The notes under the pieces are model-generated. The model ran no database searches. It was not told the DNA's origin and was given only the letters and a program-made list of their open reading frames with translations. From Lachnospiraceae bacterium (GTDB lineage Bacteria; Bacillota; Clostridia; Lachnospirales; Lachnospiraceae): a stretch of DNA of 64,000 nucleotides. The stretch is from NCBI GenBank assembly GCA_022845955.1, contig AP025576.1, positions 5,642,001 through 5,706,000 on the forward strand. Reading direction: 5' to 3'. Positions within the stretch are counted from its first letter, which is position 1. Every line of letters begins with the position of its first letter. The position numbers were made by a program, and so were the translations under genes. Positions 44,787 through 53,897 of the stretch are shown here, piece by piece.

Positions 44787-46298
44787 ATGAACAATCGAAT
44801 AGACGCAATCTATGCAAGGCAATCGGTAGACAAAAAGGACAGCATTTCCATTGAAAGCCAGATTGAATTTTGCAAATACGAGTTGAAAGGCGGTAACTGC
44901 AAGGAATACACAGACAAAGGGTACAGCGGCAAGAACACAGACCGTCCGAAGTTTCAAGAACTGGTGCGGGACATCAAGCGGGGGCTGATTGCAAAGGTCG
45001 TGGTTTACAAACTCGACCGTATCAGCCGTTCCATTCTGGACTTTGCCAACATGATGGAGCTGTTCCAACAGTACAATGTGGAGTTTGTGTCCTCTACGGA
45101 GAAGTTTGATACCTCTACTCCGATGGGGCGGGCGATGCTGAATATCTGTATCGTGTTCGCCCAGCTTGAACGGGAAACCATACAGAAGCGGGTAACGGAC
45201 GCTTATTACTCCCGCAGCCAACGTGGTTTCAAAATGGGCGGGAAAGCCCCCTACGGCTTCCATACCGAGCCGATCAAGATGGACGGTATCAACACAAAAA
45301 AGCTGGTGGTAAACCCGGAGGAAGCGGCAAATATCCGGCTGATGTTTGAGATGTACGCCCAGCCCACCACCTCCTATGGGGACATTACCCGGTACTTTGC
45401 CGAACAGGGGATTTTATTCAACGGCAAAGAGCTGATACGCCCCACGCTGGCGCAGATATTACGCAATCCCGTCTATGTGCAGGCAGACCTTGATGTGTAC
45501 GAGTTTTTCAAAAGTCAAGGGGCAGTCCTGGTCAATGACGCTGCCGATTTTACGGGTATGAACGGCTGCTATCTGTATCAGGGGCGAGATGTGAAGCCCA
45601 GCAAAAAGAACGACTTGAAAGGCCAAATGCTGGTGCTGGCTCCCCATGAGGGCATTGTCCCCTCCGAAATCTGGCTGACCTGCCGCAAGAAGCTGATGAA
45701 CAACATGAAAATCCAGTCTGCCCGAAAAGCCACCCACACATGGCTGGCGGGAAAAATCAAATGCGGGAATTGCGGATATGCGCTTATGAGTATCTTCAAT
45801 CCGTCCGGCAGGCAATATCTCCGCTGCACGAAACGGCTGGATAACAAGAGTTGTCCGGGCTGTGGGAAAATCATCACTTCCGAACTGGAAGCGGTGGTCT
45901 ATCAGCAGATGGTAAAGAAACTGGCAAGCTACAAGACGCTGACAGGCAGAAAGAAAGCGGCAAAGGCAAACCCGAAAATTGCAGCACTGCAAGTGGAGCT
46001 TGCCCATGTGGACAGCGAGATTGAAAAACTGGTGGACAGTCTGACGGGCGCAAACAATGTCCTGCTCTCCTATGTGAATGTGAAGATAGCAGAACTGGAC
46101 GGGCGCAAACAGGAACTTGTGAAGCAGATAGCCGAGTTGACGGTGGAAGCCATCAGCCCGGAACAGATCAGCCAGATTTCCGGCTACCTCGACACTTGGG
46201 AGAATGTATCCTTTGACGACAAGCGGCGGGTGGTGGATTTGATGATTACCACCGTTGCCGCTACAAGCGACAGCTTGAACATCACATGGAAAATCTGA
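44787..46298 (+). CDS. Large serine recombinase (integrase) of IME-B
   Basis: A 503-residue homologue of the IME-A recombinase with the same catalytic Ser13 and zinc ribbon; differences are scattered (for example QELVKQIAEL for QELLARIAEL in the coiled coil). AGGAG precedes the ATG. The gene ends 58 bases before attR. A 9-bp stem overlaps the stop codon as in IME-A. Confidence 0.95.
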   Translation: MNNRIDAIYARQSVDKKDSISIESQIEFCKYELKGGNCKEYTDKGYSGKNTDRPKFQELVRDIKRGLIAKVVVYKLDRISRSILDFANMMELFQQYNVEFVSSTEKFDTSTPMGRAMLNICIVFAQLERETIQKRVTDAYYSRSQRGFKMGGKAPYGFHTEPIKMDGINTKKLVVNPEEAANIRLMFEMYAQPTTSYGDITRYFAEQGILFNGKELIRPTLAQILRNPVYVQADLDVYEFFKSQGAVLVNDAADFTGMNGCYLYQGRDVKPSKKNDLKGQMLVLAPHEGIVPSEIWLTCRKKLMNNMKIQSARKATHTWLAGKIKCGNCGYALMSIFNPSGRQYLRCTKRLDNKSCPGCGKIITSELEAVVYQQMVKKLASYKTLTGRKKAAKANPKIAALQVELAHVDSEIEKLVDSLTGANNVLLSYVNVKIAELDGRKQELVKQIAELTVEAISPEQISQISGYLDTWENVSFDDKRRVVDLMITTVAATSDSLNITWKI

Positions 46299-46329
46299 CG
46301 GGCGGCACACCTCCCGTCAGACCGTTACC

Positions 46330-46365
46330 CTGTGTAGTCCCTTGTAAACTGTACTTTAACAATGC
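46330..46365 (+). other. attR of IME-B
   Basis: Element end CTGTGTAGTCCCTTGTAAAC, then TGTACT, core TT (46356-46357) and host AACAATGCC, which is the permease gene read backwards. Confidence 0.8.
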
Positions 46366-46644
46366 CAAAATAATCGGCGTTGGAAATGTAAACAGAAATC
46401 TGCTGAGTGTTAATACTAAAGTATTTTTTACCACCCTCCAAAATTCACTGTCTCCAAAAAACCAGAAATTTTCCAGGCCAACGAACCGGGCATTCCAGAT
46501 AGTATTGCCCGGTCTGAAATCCCGAAATGCTATTTGCAGGCCAAGCATAGGTATGTAACTAAAAAGAATGAGAAACACGATTCCGCACATAATCATTATA
46601 TATTGGCATTTGTATTTTTTTAAATTAAATAAAACCTTTTTCAT
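46356..46644 (-). pseudogene. LplB-type permease, 5' part (interrupted by IME-B)
   Basis: The start at 46644 has GGGGAGG 6 bases upstream. The segment encodes the first about 96 residues, with YIPMLGLQIAFRDF after the first helix, and ends in PTPIILALL at the element. The uninterrupted protein would read on as LALLINEINNVKFKK, the standard LplB sequence. If translated now, it would run a few codons into IME-B and stop. The operon promoter must lie in the 46645-46884 gap; no clear consensus was found on this strand. Confidence 0.93.
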
Positions 46645-46884
46645 CTTCAACCTCCCCATAATTGCTTTTTATATAAGTTATTTTACTTTTTTTATGTTAT
46701 ATTTCAACAAACCAAATCTTTGAAAGTTATAACAAAACTTAGATTTATAAAAAAATGACCTATAAAGAAATTTTTCTTTAATGGCACAATATTGACACGG
46801 TAATTATCAAATATGGCATAGTAATGCGATTTACATAGTAAAACCGGTATGTTAAAATTACTATTGTGATAATTTATGAATACA

Positions 46885-46920
46885 AAAAAGCAGGATAGAT
46901 TTTTCTATTCTGCTTTTTTG
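46885..46920. terminator. Bidirectional terminator upstream of the split permease gene
   Basis: AAAAAAGCAGGATA and its near-perfect complement TATTCTGCTTTTTT form a stem flanked by A and T runs, so it can work in both directions. It separates the sugar locus from the mobile-element remnants to the right. Confidence 0.75.
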
Positions 46921-47011
46921 TTGTTCAGGATTTACTTAATTTTAATATTTTACGGGATAGAGGTGATAGTTTTACAGTAATATGCAATTTTCATAACTTG
47001 TCAATTATTTA

Positions 47012-48289
47012 TTGGTAAGCATTCTCCGCAGAAGGATAAAGGACGAAGTCTTTATCAGCCTAATCTGGAAATTCCTAAGAGCCGGACACATGGAAAAGGG
47101 ACAATTACAAAGGCCGGGCAGAGGACTACACCAGGGTTCAATTATCAGTCCTACCCTTGCCAATATTTACCTAAACGAACTGGATTGTTTTATGGCGACA
47201 TACAAAACCTCCTTTGATAAAGGAACAAAACGACATCTGTCCAAAGAATACATTTCTGTCCAAAATAAAGAACAACGGTTGAGAAAATCTATCTCCGGGC
47301 TTGCAAGGAACTCCAGAGAAAGAATCAAAAAACTAAAAGAACTCAAAACGTTGCGCAACCAACGGGTAACTATGTCCTGCTCCCAGCCAATGGATTCATC
47401 ATTCAGAAGGATTTTCTACCAGCGGTATGCTGACGATTTCCTTATCGGAGTAATCGGAAGCAAACAGGACGCTATAACAACCAAACAGATAATCCAGTCA
47501 TTCCTGCACAAGGAATTACATCTGGTACTATCCGAAGAAAAAACACTGGTTACTCATGGATATGAAAAAGCACAATTCCTCGGTTACGAAATAACCATTA
47601 GCCGGAAAGGCGTCCCGTCCAGGGATAAGCTGGGAAAACTGTCAGACCGTCATCATGGAAGAGTCAGGCTTTATCTCCCCAAGCAGGCGTGGTTAAAGAA
47701 ATTAATACAGTCTGAAGCAATAAAAATCGAACACAACGCTGATGGAACGGAAATCTGGAAACCGAAAGCAAGAAATAACCTGCTCTATCTCCCCGACCAC
47801 GAAATCTTCCGTATATACAACTGGGAAATCGTCGGTCTATACCAATACTATAGGTTTGCGGACAATGCATCGGTGCTTAATGATTATTATTACATCATGA
47901 AGTACAGCCTTGCTAAAACTCTTGCAGGTAAACACAAAAGTTCCGTACACAAAATAATGAGGAAATATTTCAGGGAAGGACGCATGCAGACACGCTACCA
48001 AACCCATAATGGTTCCAAAACAGTATACTTATATGACTATGGTTTCAAAAAACAACCCATCATCACAAATCATGCTAGTAAAAAACAGTCCAAGGAGTTG
48101 CTTACACACTTTTCAAAAGGCTGTTGCGAACTTTGCGGTAAAACACCCCCCAGAACAATAGTCCATCATGTAAGAAAGCTGTCGGAACTATCCGGAGTCT
48201 CCGGCTGGGAACAAAAAATGCTTGAAATGAACCGGAAAACCCTGGTTGTATGCGAAACCTGTTATAGCAAAATAGTAAGTGGATTTTAA
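47012..48289 (+). pseudogene. Group II intron reverse transcriptase/maturase, N-terminally truncated
   Basis: The open frame (425 residues, first codon TTG) starts in the middle of the reverse transcriptase domain at RRRIKDEVFISLIWKFL and contains HQGSIISPTLANIYL, the active-site YADD (QRYADDFLIG), the maturase X domain and an HNH endonuclease domain (CCELCGKTPP, VHHVRKL, CETC). Complete proteins of this group have about 600 residues, so roughly the first 200 are missing together with the 5' half of the intron RNA. Without them splicing and mobility are lost. Confidence 0.88.
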
Positions 48290-48304
48290 GTCAACACAAA
48301 TGGA

Positions 48305-48338
48305 GAGCCGTATGCATTGAAAGGTGCACGTACGGTTC
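48305..48338 (+). ncRNA. Group II intron domain V
   Basis: A 34-nt hairpin starting GAGCCGTATG and ending GTACGGTTC, with the GAAA-type terminal loop and the two-base bulge position (CG) of domain V. Domain VI follows at about 48340-48390. This is the catalytic core of the intron and identifies the element independently of the protein. Confidence 0.88.
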
Positions 48339-48393
48339 GGGGGCAAGCACGCAAAAACCTGCCTTTGGGTAAGGCGTTGTGTGCTTAGCCTAC

Positions 48394-48803
48394 GGTTCGC
48401 TTTAGGAAAGTTCCTGCAGGACAACGGAATGAAACCTGTGCATGTAAATCCTCACCATGTCAAGAAATCCAAGGAACTGGATGATAACAATCCGAATAAA
48501 AATGACCGCAAAGATCCAAAGACGGTTGCCTCACTGGTTAATGAGGGACGTTTTTCCTACCCTTATATACCAACTGGGATTTATGCAGAGATCAAAAGCT
48601 TATCCAATCTACGCTTCCAGGCCCAGGAGGAAATTACCTGGATCAAGAACCGCATTGCCAGATGGTTTGCCATCTACTTTCCTGAATACAAAGAGGTTTA
48701 TGGGGATGTAAAGGCAGTCAGCGGGCGGATGATACTGAAGGCAGCGCCACTGCCGGAGGATATCGGGAAGTTGGGAGTGGAAGGTGTAAACCAGGAAAAA
48801 TAA
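48394..48803 (+). pseudogene. IS110-family transposase fragment
   Basis: The exon after the intron encodes FALGKFLQDNGMKPVHVNPH, then HHVKKSKELDDNNPNKNDRK with the DxxD part of the DEDD catalytic domain, and runs to KLGVEGVNQEK, where it ends abruptly at a stop. The N-terminus (before the intron) and the C-terminal Ser-containing domain are missing. The break at about 48790 leads directly into a conjugation-gene fragment. Confidence 0.82.
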
Positions 48804-49431
48804 ATGTCTTCTAACTACTATCCTGCTGTCCGGAAGCCTGCTGCTTACACAGCCAATTACCGTTTTTGCCCTTACTGAAGCCGATGTAGAATCTGTCGGC
48901 AAGGAAACTGCTGCAGGAAATATACTCATCTGGTTCCTTTGCGCAGTTGCTTTTCTCAAAATAAGCCAAAAGATAGACAGTTTTATGTCCAGTCTGGGGA
49001 TTAACGTCGGCCAAACCGGGAGTTCCATGCTTACAGAGCTAATGGTGGCTGCAAAAGGGCTCTCTTCCGTTAAAAATGTCTCCAAAGGCGGAGGCTTCCG
49101 CGGAAGTTCTTTCCATGCGGGCGGTTCTAATTCCTTCAGCAATACTTCCTTCTTATCCGGTGGCTTGGCCGGTGCTGTAGGACATCAATTCACACAAAAC
49201 GCCGTACAAACGGTAACCGGCCAAAAAAGTAATCCGATAAGCAGCAAGGCATTTGAGTCATCCGGCCAAAAAGGAGGCGATTTTGCAAACAACGTGACCA
49301 GTGCGGTTGCCCAGGGAATTATTAACAATACGGGCATCATGCAGGGTTCTCAGGCTGCATCCGCTTTAACGCTCCTTTATACTTATTATCACAATACTGC
49401 GAGAATATATTTGTTCAAAAAGCATACCTAA
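48790..49431 (+). pseudogene. TrbL/VirB6-like conjugation protein fragment
   Basis: The frame opens at the IS110 break without a start codon and encodes CLLTTILLSGSLLLTQPITV (signal-like), two hydrophobic segments and a Gly/Ser-rich region (GGGFRGSSFHAGGSNSFSN). This is the N-terminal part of an integral-membrane conjugation protein common in Firmicutes ICEs. The end (after SQAASALTLL) departs from the expected sequence and stops soon, so the 3' part is lost as well. It shows that an ICE once lay here. Confidence 0.6.
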
Positions 49432-49821
49432 CATAAGTTGTTTTTCAGCTTTTCCTCCATCAAGAAATACAAAAGTATTTTACTAATATTAGCATATTAA
49501 TATATGATTGCTTCTTCATCCCTTCATTTGCTTTATAGCCGTCCACGTCTAGTATTGATGGACGATCCGGAGTAGCACAGGAAACGGATACATGGGATTT
49601 GACAATGAGTAAAGCCATTTTCCTTTCCGGCTAACCGCCCTATGGGATGGGATCGCAATGGGAAAGTCAGGAAAGAAGCGGTATGATGATAGTAAAAAAA
49701 ACATAGAAATACTTATTGAACGTTCAAAAGGAGATACGGGAACTGGATATAAAATTCAGTTATATTTTTCTCAAATTATCTCAGATCAACATGAATAAGT
49801 AAGATGAAAAGGAATACGTCA

Positions 49822-49920
49822 ATGACGCTTACTTATATATTAAACACAATCTTCCTGGCGACGCTTAACACGCTTTTAAACTATATCCGTTATAGGAAAA
49901 AGATAGCCAAGTTTATATAG
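49822..49920 (+). CDS. Possible 32-aa hydrophobic/basic peptide; rest of 49432-49958 gap
   Basis: An ATG at 49822 follows AAAAGGA at 8 bases and opens a 32-residue frame with a hydrophobic helix (YILNTIFLATLNTLLNYI) and a basic end (RYRKKIAKF). This is the layout of small membrane peptides, including type I toxins, but no antisense RNA or known family could be recognised. Chance is quite possible. In 49432-49800 I see only short broken frames and no recognisable site. Confidence 0.22.
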   Translation: MTLTYILNTIFLATLNTLLNYIRYRKKIAKFI

Positions 49921-49958
49921 TTCACTGAGTGAAACATCTTCGGCCAGCAGGATTTATT

Positions 49959-51314
49959 TTATATACATCTTATTCCACATTTTATAACTTCACAGTTATC
50001 AATAATATAAGGCTCTCTTTCGTCCCTTTTTTCAGATGAAAATACGACCTGATCTAAAAACAATCCTTTAACGTTACGGATGTCCATAAATGCTGCCCTG
50101 CTCCAGTCCGGATAATAGTTTTCTGAGCTTTCCGACCCCGGCTCTTCCAAATAATCCACTACAAGCGGATAAGAGGAAGGTATCTCTTCTTTTCTCACCC
50201 CTCCTATACTCTGATAGCGGACATCTCTTACCGTCAAATCCTCTATAGGATTTAAAATATTGGCATCCACTCGAATTCCATTGAATTTAGGGCTTCCCAT
50301 TATATCATTTCCAAAGCGGTAATTGGATTTTTTCATTTCTTCCCCATCTATGGCTGAAACATTTGTAATCATAATCCGCCGCATAGAACCAATAGCCGGC
50401 ATCTTCTGCAGCTCGACTGAAGTACCATAGTCATCTGGTTCAAAACGATTGTTTAAAAGCATAAATATAGGACGTCTTACACTATACATACCAATATTTT
50501 GTATTAGAATATCCGTAATATTTCCACCTTCTGTACACTCAATCTTAATTCCTTCCCGATAGACATTTTTCATCGTACAATTGGAAATTGTCACATTACG
50601 GATATCGCCAATTGATTTTAATCCGATCCGCACAGCAGCACAAACGGAAGTAAAAGAACAGTTTGTAATGTGGATTTCTTCTACTGGATAGTCCTTTGAG
50701 CTTGACTGCAGGCATAAATTATCGTCAGTACCTTTAATAAAGCAGTCGGAAACCCACACATGGCTGCATCCGTCAAAATCCAGCCCGTCTCCGTTATAAT
50801 TTTTTTCATTTCGAATAGCAAGCCCTTTAATCCAGATATACCGACTATCCAAAAACGCAGTTGTCCATGCCGCCGAATCATAGAGTTTCAAATTTTCTAT
50901 TCTAATGTTTTTACATCTAAGCAGACGAATCAGCATTGGCCGGTAGATATTTCCCTGGTTAGGAAATGCCTCTGCATTTCCATTGATTTCCCCATAACCT
51001 GTCAAACCGATATTTTCTGCATCCTGTGCATAAATAAAACAGCGATCCAGGGCTTTTTCATTGCGGTAACGGTTATAATGAGTATCCTCTCCATAATCTT
51101 CAATATCGGGGCTGGCCATTAATACAGCTGACGGTGCTACTTCCAGATAAACTCCTGATTTCAAATATAGTGTCCCTGACACATATATCCCTCTTTCCAA
51201 TATTACCTTTCCGCCTCCGTCCAGGCTGCATCTGTCTATTGCGTTCTGTATGGCTTTTGTATCCTTTGTTTTACCATCGGCTGCTGCGCCATACTTATTT
51301 ACATAATAATCCAT
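49959..51314 (-). CDS. Glycoside hydrolase family 28-like (polygalacturonase-type beta-helix)
   Basis: A 451-residue protein without signal peptide; the start at 51314 has AGGAGG 6 bases upstream. The opening NKYGAAADGKTKDTKAIQNA is the classic start of pectin-active beta-helix enzymes. The active-site Asp residues are seen in NGDGLDFDGC (about 174-183) and GTDDNL (195-200), and a basic VRIGLKS segment follows. GH28 enzymes cleave polygalacturonan or rhamnogalacturonan chains, releasing galacturonic acid. Without export signal it probably acts on imported oligomers. It follows the GH43 gene on the same strand by 45 bases. Confidence 0.9.
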   Translation of the reverse strand: MDYYVNKYGAAADGKTKDTKAIQNAIDRCSLDGGGKVILERGIYVSGTLYLKSGVYLEVAPSAVLMASPDIEDYGEDTHYNRYRNEKALDRCFIYAQDAENIGLTGYGEINGNAEAFPNQGNIYRPMLIRLLRCKNIRIENLKLYDSAAWTTAFLDSRYIWIKGLAIRNEKNYNGDGLDFDGCSHVWVSDCFIKGTDDNLCLQSSSKDYPVEEIHITNCSFTSVCAAVRIGLKSIGDIRNVTISNCTMKNVYREGIKIECTEGGNITDILIQNIGMYSVRRPIFMLLNNRFEPDDYGTSVELQKMPAIGSMRRIMITNVSAIDGEEMKKSNYRFGNDIMGSPKFNGIRVDANILNPIEDLTVRDVRYQSIGGVRKEEIPSSYPLVVDYLEEPGSESSENYYPDWSRAAFMDIRNVKGLFLDQVVFSSEKRDEREPYIIDNCEVIKCGIRCI

Positions 51315-51358
51315 ATATTTCCTCCTGGTAACAATCAATATATTACATATTAAATTAA

Positions 51359-53008
51359 TTACAGTGTTTTCATTTCAAACCAATCAAAATCCGCCGCCTT
51401 TCCGAATCCTGTCAAATCCTGACAGCAAATCCCTGTCATGGCACCGGTGAACCATCCTTCAAGACAGGCCTCATCAGACATAAAACTACAGTCCAAAGCA
51501 GGGCCAATTTCAGTTAGTTGCTCTTCCTTATACCCAAAATAAAACTGCAGCTTGTCCTCCATTACCCTTCCTTTTAAAATAATTGCTTTGCCTTCACTTA
51601 TAGGTTTAAAGCCTATCGGATATTCATAATTTTTATTTTCTGCTTTAAGTATGCTGATTACCTTTCCCATTTCCTCATCATGGCTTACATGCAGATACAG
51701 ATAATTCTGTTCATCATATATAAATATCAGCCCTGCCATCTGCTTAAATACTTCCGGTTCAAATTCCATACTGGCTGAAGCTTCAAAAGTAAATTCAGTC
51801 CATCTCCTGGCAATCAGGCTCTGCGAAAATTTGCTGGCAAGTCCGGCGCGACCATACATGCGTAAAAATCCAGGCCGTGCCGTCAGGCTGATATAATTCT
51901 CATCCATAGGAACCCGTAGGGACTGATAATCCAGGTCTAATTCCTTTTTTGTAAAATCATCCCTGTCAGGCTTTGGCGGAAATACATAATCCGGCAAACC
52001 GGGGGCTGTCACTTCTTTTTCCGGCAGACAATTCTGCGGATTCCTGTCCAGTACAAGCCAGTCGTCCTCCGTCCATTTCACCTTTTGAAGCGCTGTTTCC
52101 CGCCCCAGCGGATAACGCCTGATACCCGAAAATAGGGGAACATCTGCACTGTTTCTTGCAGAAAGCGGTCTACCGCAAAGATGGGCTATATACCAATCTC
52201 CATTTTGTGTTTCCACAAGATCCGCATGTCCGCATTTCTGAATCGGTAACTCTTCATGATGCCGGCAGGTCAAAATCGACCATGCCTCATCTTGCGTACG
52301 CTCCATAAATTCTGCGTGATATATTTCATAAGGTCCCCATACACTGCGGGAGCGCTGAATTGTTTGTCCATGCCCTTCACCGGTTCCCGTGTCCGCAGAG
52401 AAAAGATAATACCACCCATTTCTTTTAAAAATGTGAGGGCCTTCCAGGAATATTCTGTCCGCTGTATAAATCTCTTTTACAGGCCCTGACATTTTTTCCC
52501 GGACCGGATCATATTCCTGCAGCACCAGCCTTCCTGCATATTTCTTAGGTATCCGATGATCTGTCACCATACATACCATATATTTATGCCCGTCGTCATC
52601 ATGAAATAAAGACGGATCAAACCCAAAATTGTTCAATGCGACGGGATCTGACCAGGGACCGTGAATATTTCCGGCCGTCACAAGATAATTATTGGTATCA
52701 TACATATTACAGTAAAAAGCCTTCACAACTGTATAAACCAGATAAAACGTTCCCTTATCATAGCTCAGACAAGGTGCCCAGACCCCCTGGCTTGCACCCA
52801 CTCCTTTTAAGTCCAGCTGTTCTATCCGGTTCAACGGGTATTCTATCAGTTCCCAATTAACCAAATCCCTGGAATGATGAAGTCTGATACCAGGCCACCA
52901 TTCAAAAGTAGACGTCGCAATATAAAAGTCATCACCAACTCTTATTATAGATGGATCCGGATGAAATCCTCTTAAAACAGGATTCTTGATTACCTTCTTA
53001 AACATCAT
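51359..53008 (-). CDS. Glycoside hydrolase family 43 (beta-xylosidase/arabinofuranosidase)
   Basis: A 549-residue cytoplasmic enzyme; the start at 53008 follows GAGAGGAG. The five-bladed propeller begins with NPVLRGFHPDPS (base Asp18), has a second Asp in GFDPSLFHDDDG and the acid Glu in FLEGPHIFKRNGWYYL. A C-terminal concanavalin-like domain (about residues 340-549) closes the active site, as in XynB-type beta-xylosidases. It would remove xylose or arabinose from imported oligosaccharides. It is divergent from the AraC regulator gene, with about 90 bases between them. Confidence 0.92.
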   Translation of the reverse strand: MMFKKVIKNPVLRGFHPDPSIIRVGDDFYIATSTFEWWPGIRLHHSRDLVNWELIEYPLNRIEQLDLKGVGASQGVWAPCLSYDKGTFYLVYTVVKAFYCNMYDTNNYLVTAGNIHGPWSDPVALNNFGFDPSLFHDDDGHKYMVCMVTDHRIPKKYAGRLVLQEYDPVREKMSGPVKEIYTADRIFLEGPHIFKRNGWYYLFSADTGTGEGHGQTIQRSRSVWGPYEIYHAEFMERTQDEAWSILTCRHHEELPIQKCGHADLVETQNGDWYIAHLCGRPLSARNSADVPLFSGIRRYPLGRETALQKVKWTEDDWLVLDRNPQNCLPEKEVTAPGLPDYVFPPKPDRDDFTKKELDLDYQSLRVPMDENYISLTARPGFLRMYGRAGLASKFSQSLIARRWTEFTFEASASMEFEPEVFKQMAGLIFIYDEQNYLYLHVSHDEEMGKVISILKAENKNYEYPIGFKPISEGKAIILKGRVMEDKLQFYFGYKEEQLTEIGPALDCSFMSDEACLEGWFTGAMTGICCQDLTGFGKAADFDWFEMKTL

Positions 53009-53096
53009 ATATCTCCTCTCTGCCCCACATATTTGACTTTCCAATTCTGTTATTTTAATATAAAACCATAATTCATCCTTACTCCCGGAGGTATTT

Positions 53097-53888
53097 ATGA
53101 TTAACGTAACCATATGCGGACATGATTCCCACCATCCCAGGATATGTAATATTGAACATTCGCACGGCTTGTCTGACTATCTGCTGTTGCTGGTAAAAAC
53201 AAATGCCTGGTTTTATATTGATGGCAAACGTACTGCCACATCACCCGGAATGGTAATTATGTTTGACAGAAATCTCTACGTCCATTATGGCTGTGACATT
53301 CCTGATTACAACGACGACTGGGTTCATTTTAGTATCTCCGGTGACAAAGACATCGCCTTTTTTTCCATGCTGGATATTCCCAGAAATATACCCCTTTATC
53401 CTCCATCAGTTTATCTTCTTGAGCAGTATTTTCTGCTGTTAACTGGAGAATTCCGCGGTGATCAGACGAATTCAGAAGTGATCCTTGACTCTGTAATGCA
53501 CGCTCTGCTATACAGCCTGGAAAGTGAGTTGAAAAAATCTGAATCTCCTAATGCTTCCCACAAATACTATGATGTTTTCTGTCACCTCAGAGAAAAGCTG
53601 TATAACAGCCCCGCCCATCCCTGGTCCGTTACTTTAATGTCGAACAGCCTGCATCTAAGTATCTCCCATTTCCAGCACTTATACAGGCAGTTTTTTGGAC
53701 TTTCCTGTCAGAAGGACATTATTAATGCACGTCTGGAGTATGCAAAATTATACCTGACAGAGAGTGAGATGAGTATCCGGAATCTGGCCGATTTCTGTGG
53801 TTATGAAAATGAACTGCATTTTATGAAGCAGTTTAAACAGTATGAGGGAATGACGCCTTCCGAATACAGGAAGCGGCGGAACCGCTAA
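53097..53888 (+). CDS. AraC-family transcriptional regulator with cupin-like sensor
   Basis: A 263-residue regulator, with GGAGG 7 bases before the ATG. The N-terminal half is an AraC-binding (cupin) domain (IEHSHGLSDYLLLLV, DGKRTATSPGMVIMF). The C-terminal half has the double helix-turn-helix (MSNSLHLSISHFQHLYRQFF and MSIRNLADFCGYENELHFMK, then YEGMTPSEYRKRR). It probably binds a sugar and controls the divergent GH43-GH28 pair and perhaps the GH88 operon. It lies alone on the plus strand in a minus-strand cluster. Confidence 0.92.
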   Translation: MINVTICGHDSHHPRICNIEHSHGLSDYLLLLVKTNAWFYIDGKRTATSPGMVIMFDRNLYVHYGCDIPDYNDDWVHFSISGDKDIAFFSMLDIPRNIPLYPPSVYLLEQYFLLLTGEFRGDQTNSEVILDSVMHALLYSLESELKKSESPNASHKYYDVFCHLREKLYNSPAHPWSVTLMSNSLHLSISHFQHLYRQFFGLSCQKDIINARLEYAKLYLTESEMSIRNLADFCGYENELHFMKQFKQYEGMTPSEYRKRRNR

Positions 53889-53897
53889 TTGTAAACA

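Larger units (their letters stand above)
37679..46357 (+). mobile_element. IME-B: 8.7-kb relative of IME-A, inserted in a permease gene
   Basis: Flanked by TT cores at 37679-37680 and 46356-46357. It has the same order and orientation as IME-A: inverted repeat, oriT, 128-aa gene, cargo, XRE regulator, cargo, then VLP, RepA-type, MobV, 63-aa and recombinase genes. Differences: an IS5 copy after the 128-aa gene and different cargo genes on both sides of the regulator. Protein comparison by eye shows only scattered changes in the backbone, so the two are recent relatives but not a recent duplication of one copy. Confidence 0.88.
47012..48393 (+). mobile_element. Group II intron fragment (3' half)
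   Basis: The fragment runs from the truncated maturase frame through domain V to the intron's 3' end, read as CTTAGCCTAC at 48384-48393, after which the IS110 exon continues in frame. The 5' break near 47005 has no visible repeat. The intron was inserted in an IS110 transposase gene, a usual home for such introns. Confidence 0.75.

Noticed and set aside
21947-46357. IME-A and IME-B as a single tandem duplication or assembly artefact
   Set aside because: They differ throughout at scattered positions, have different cargo, an IS5 only in one, and distinct host genes at both junctions.
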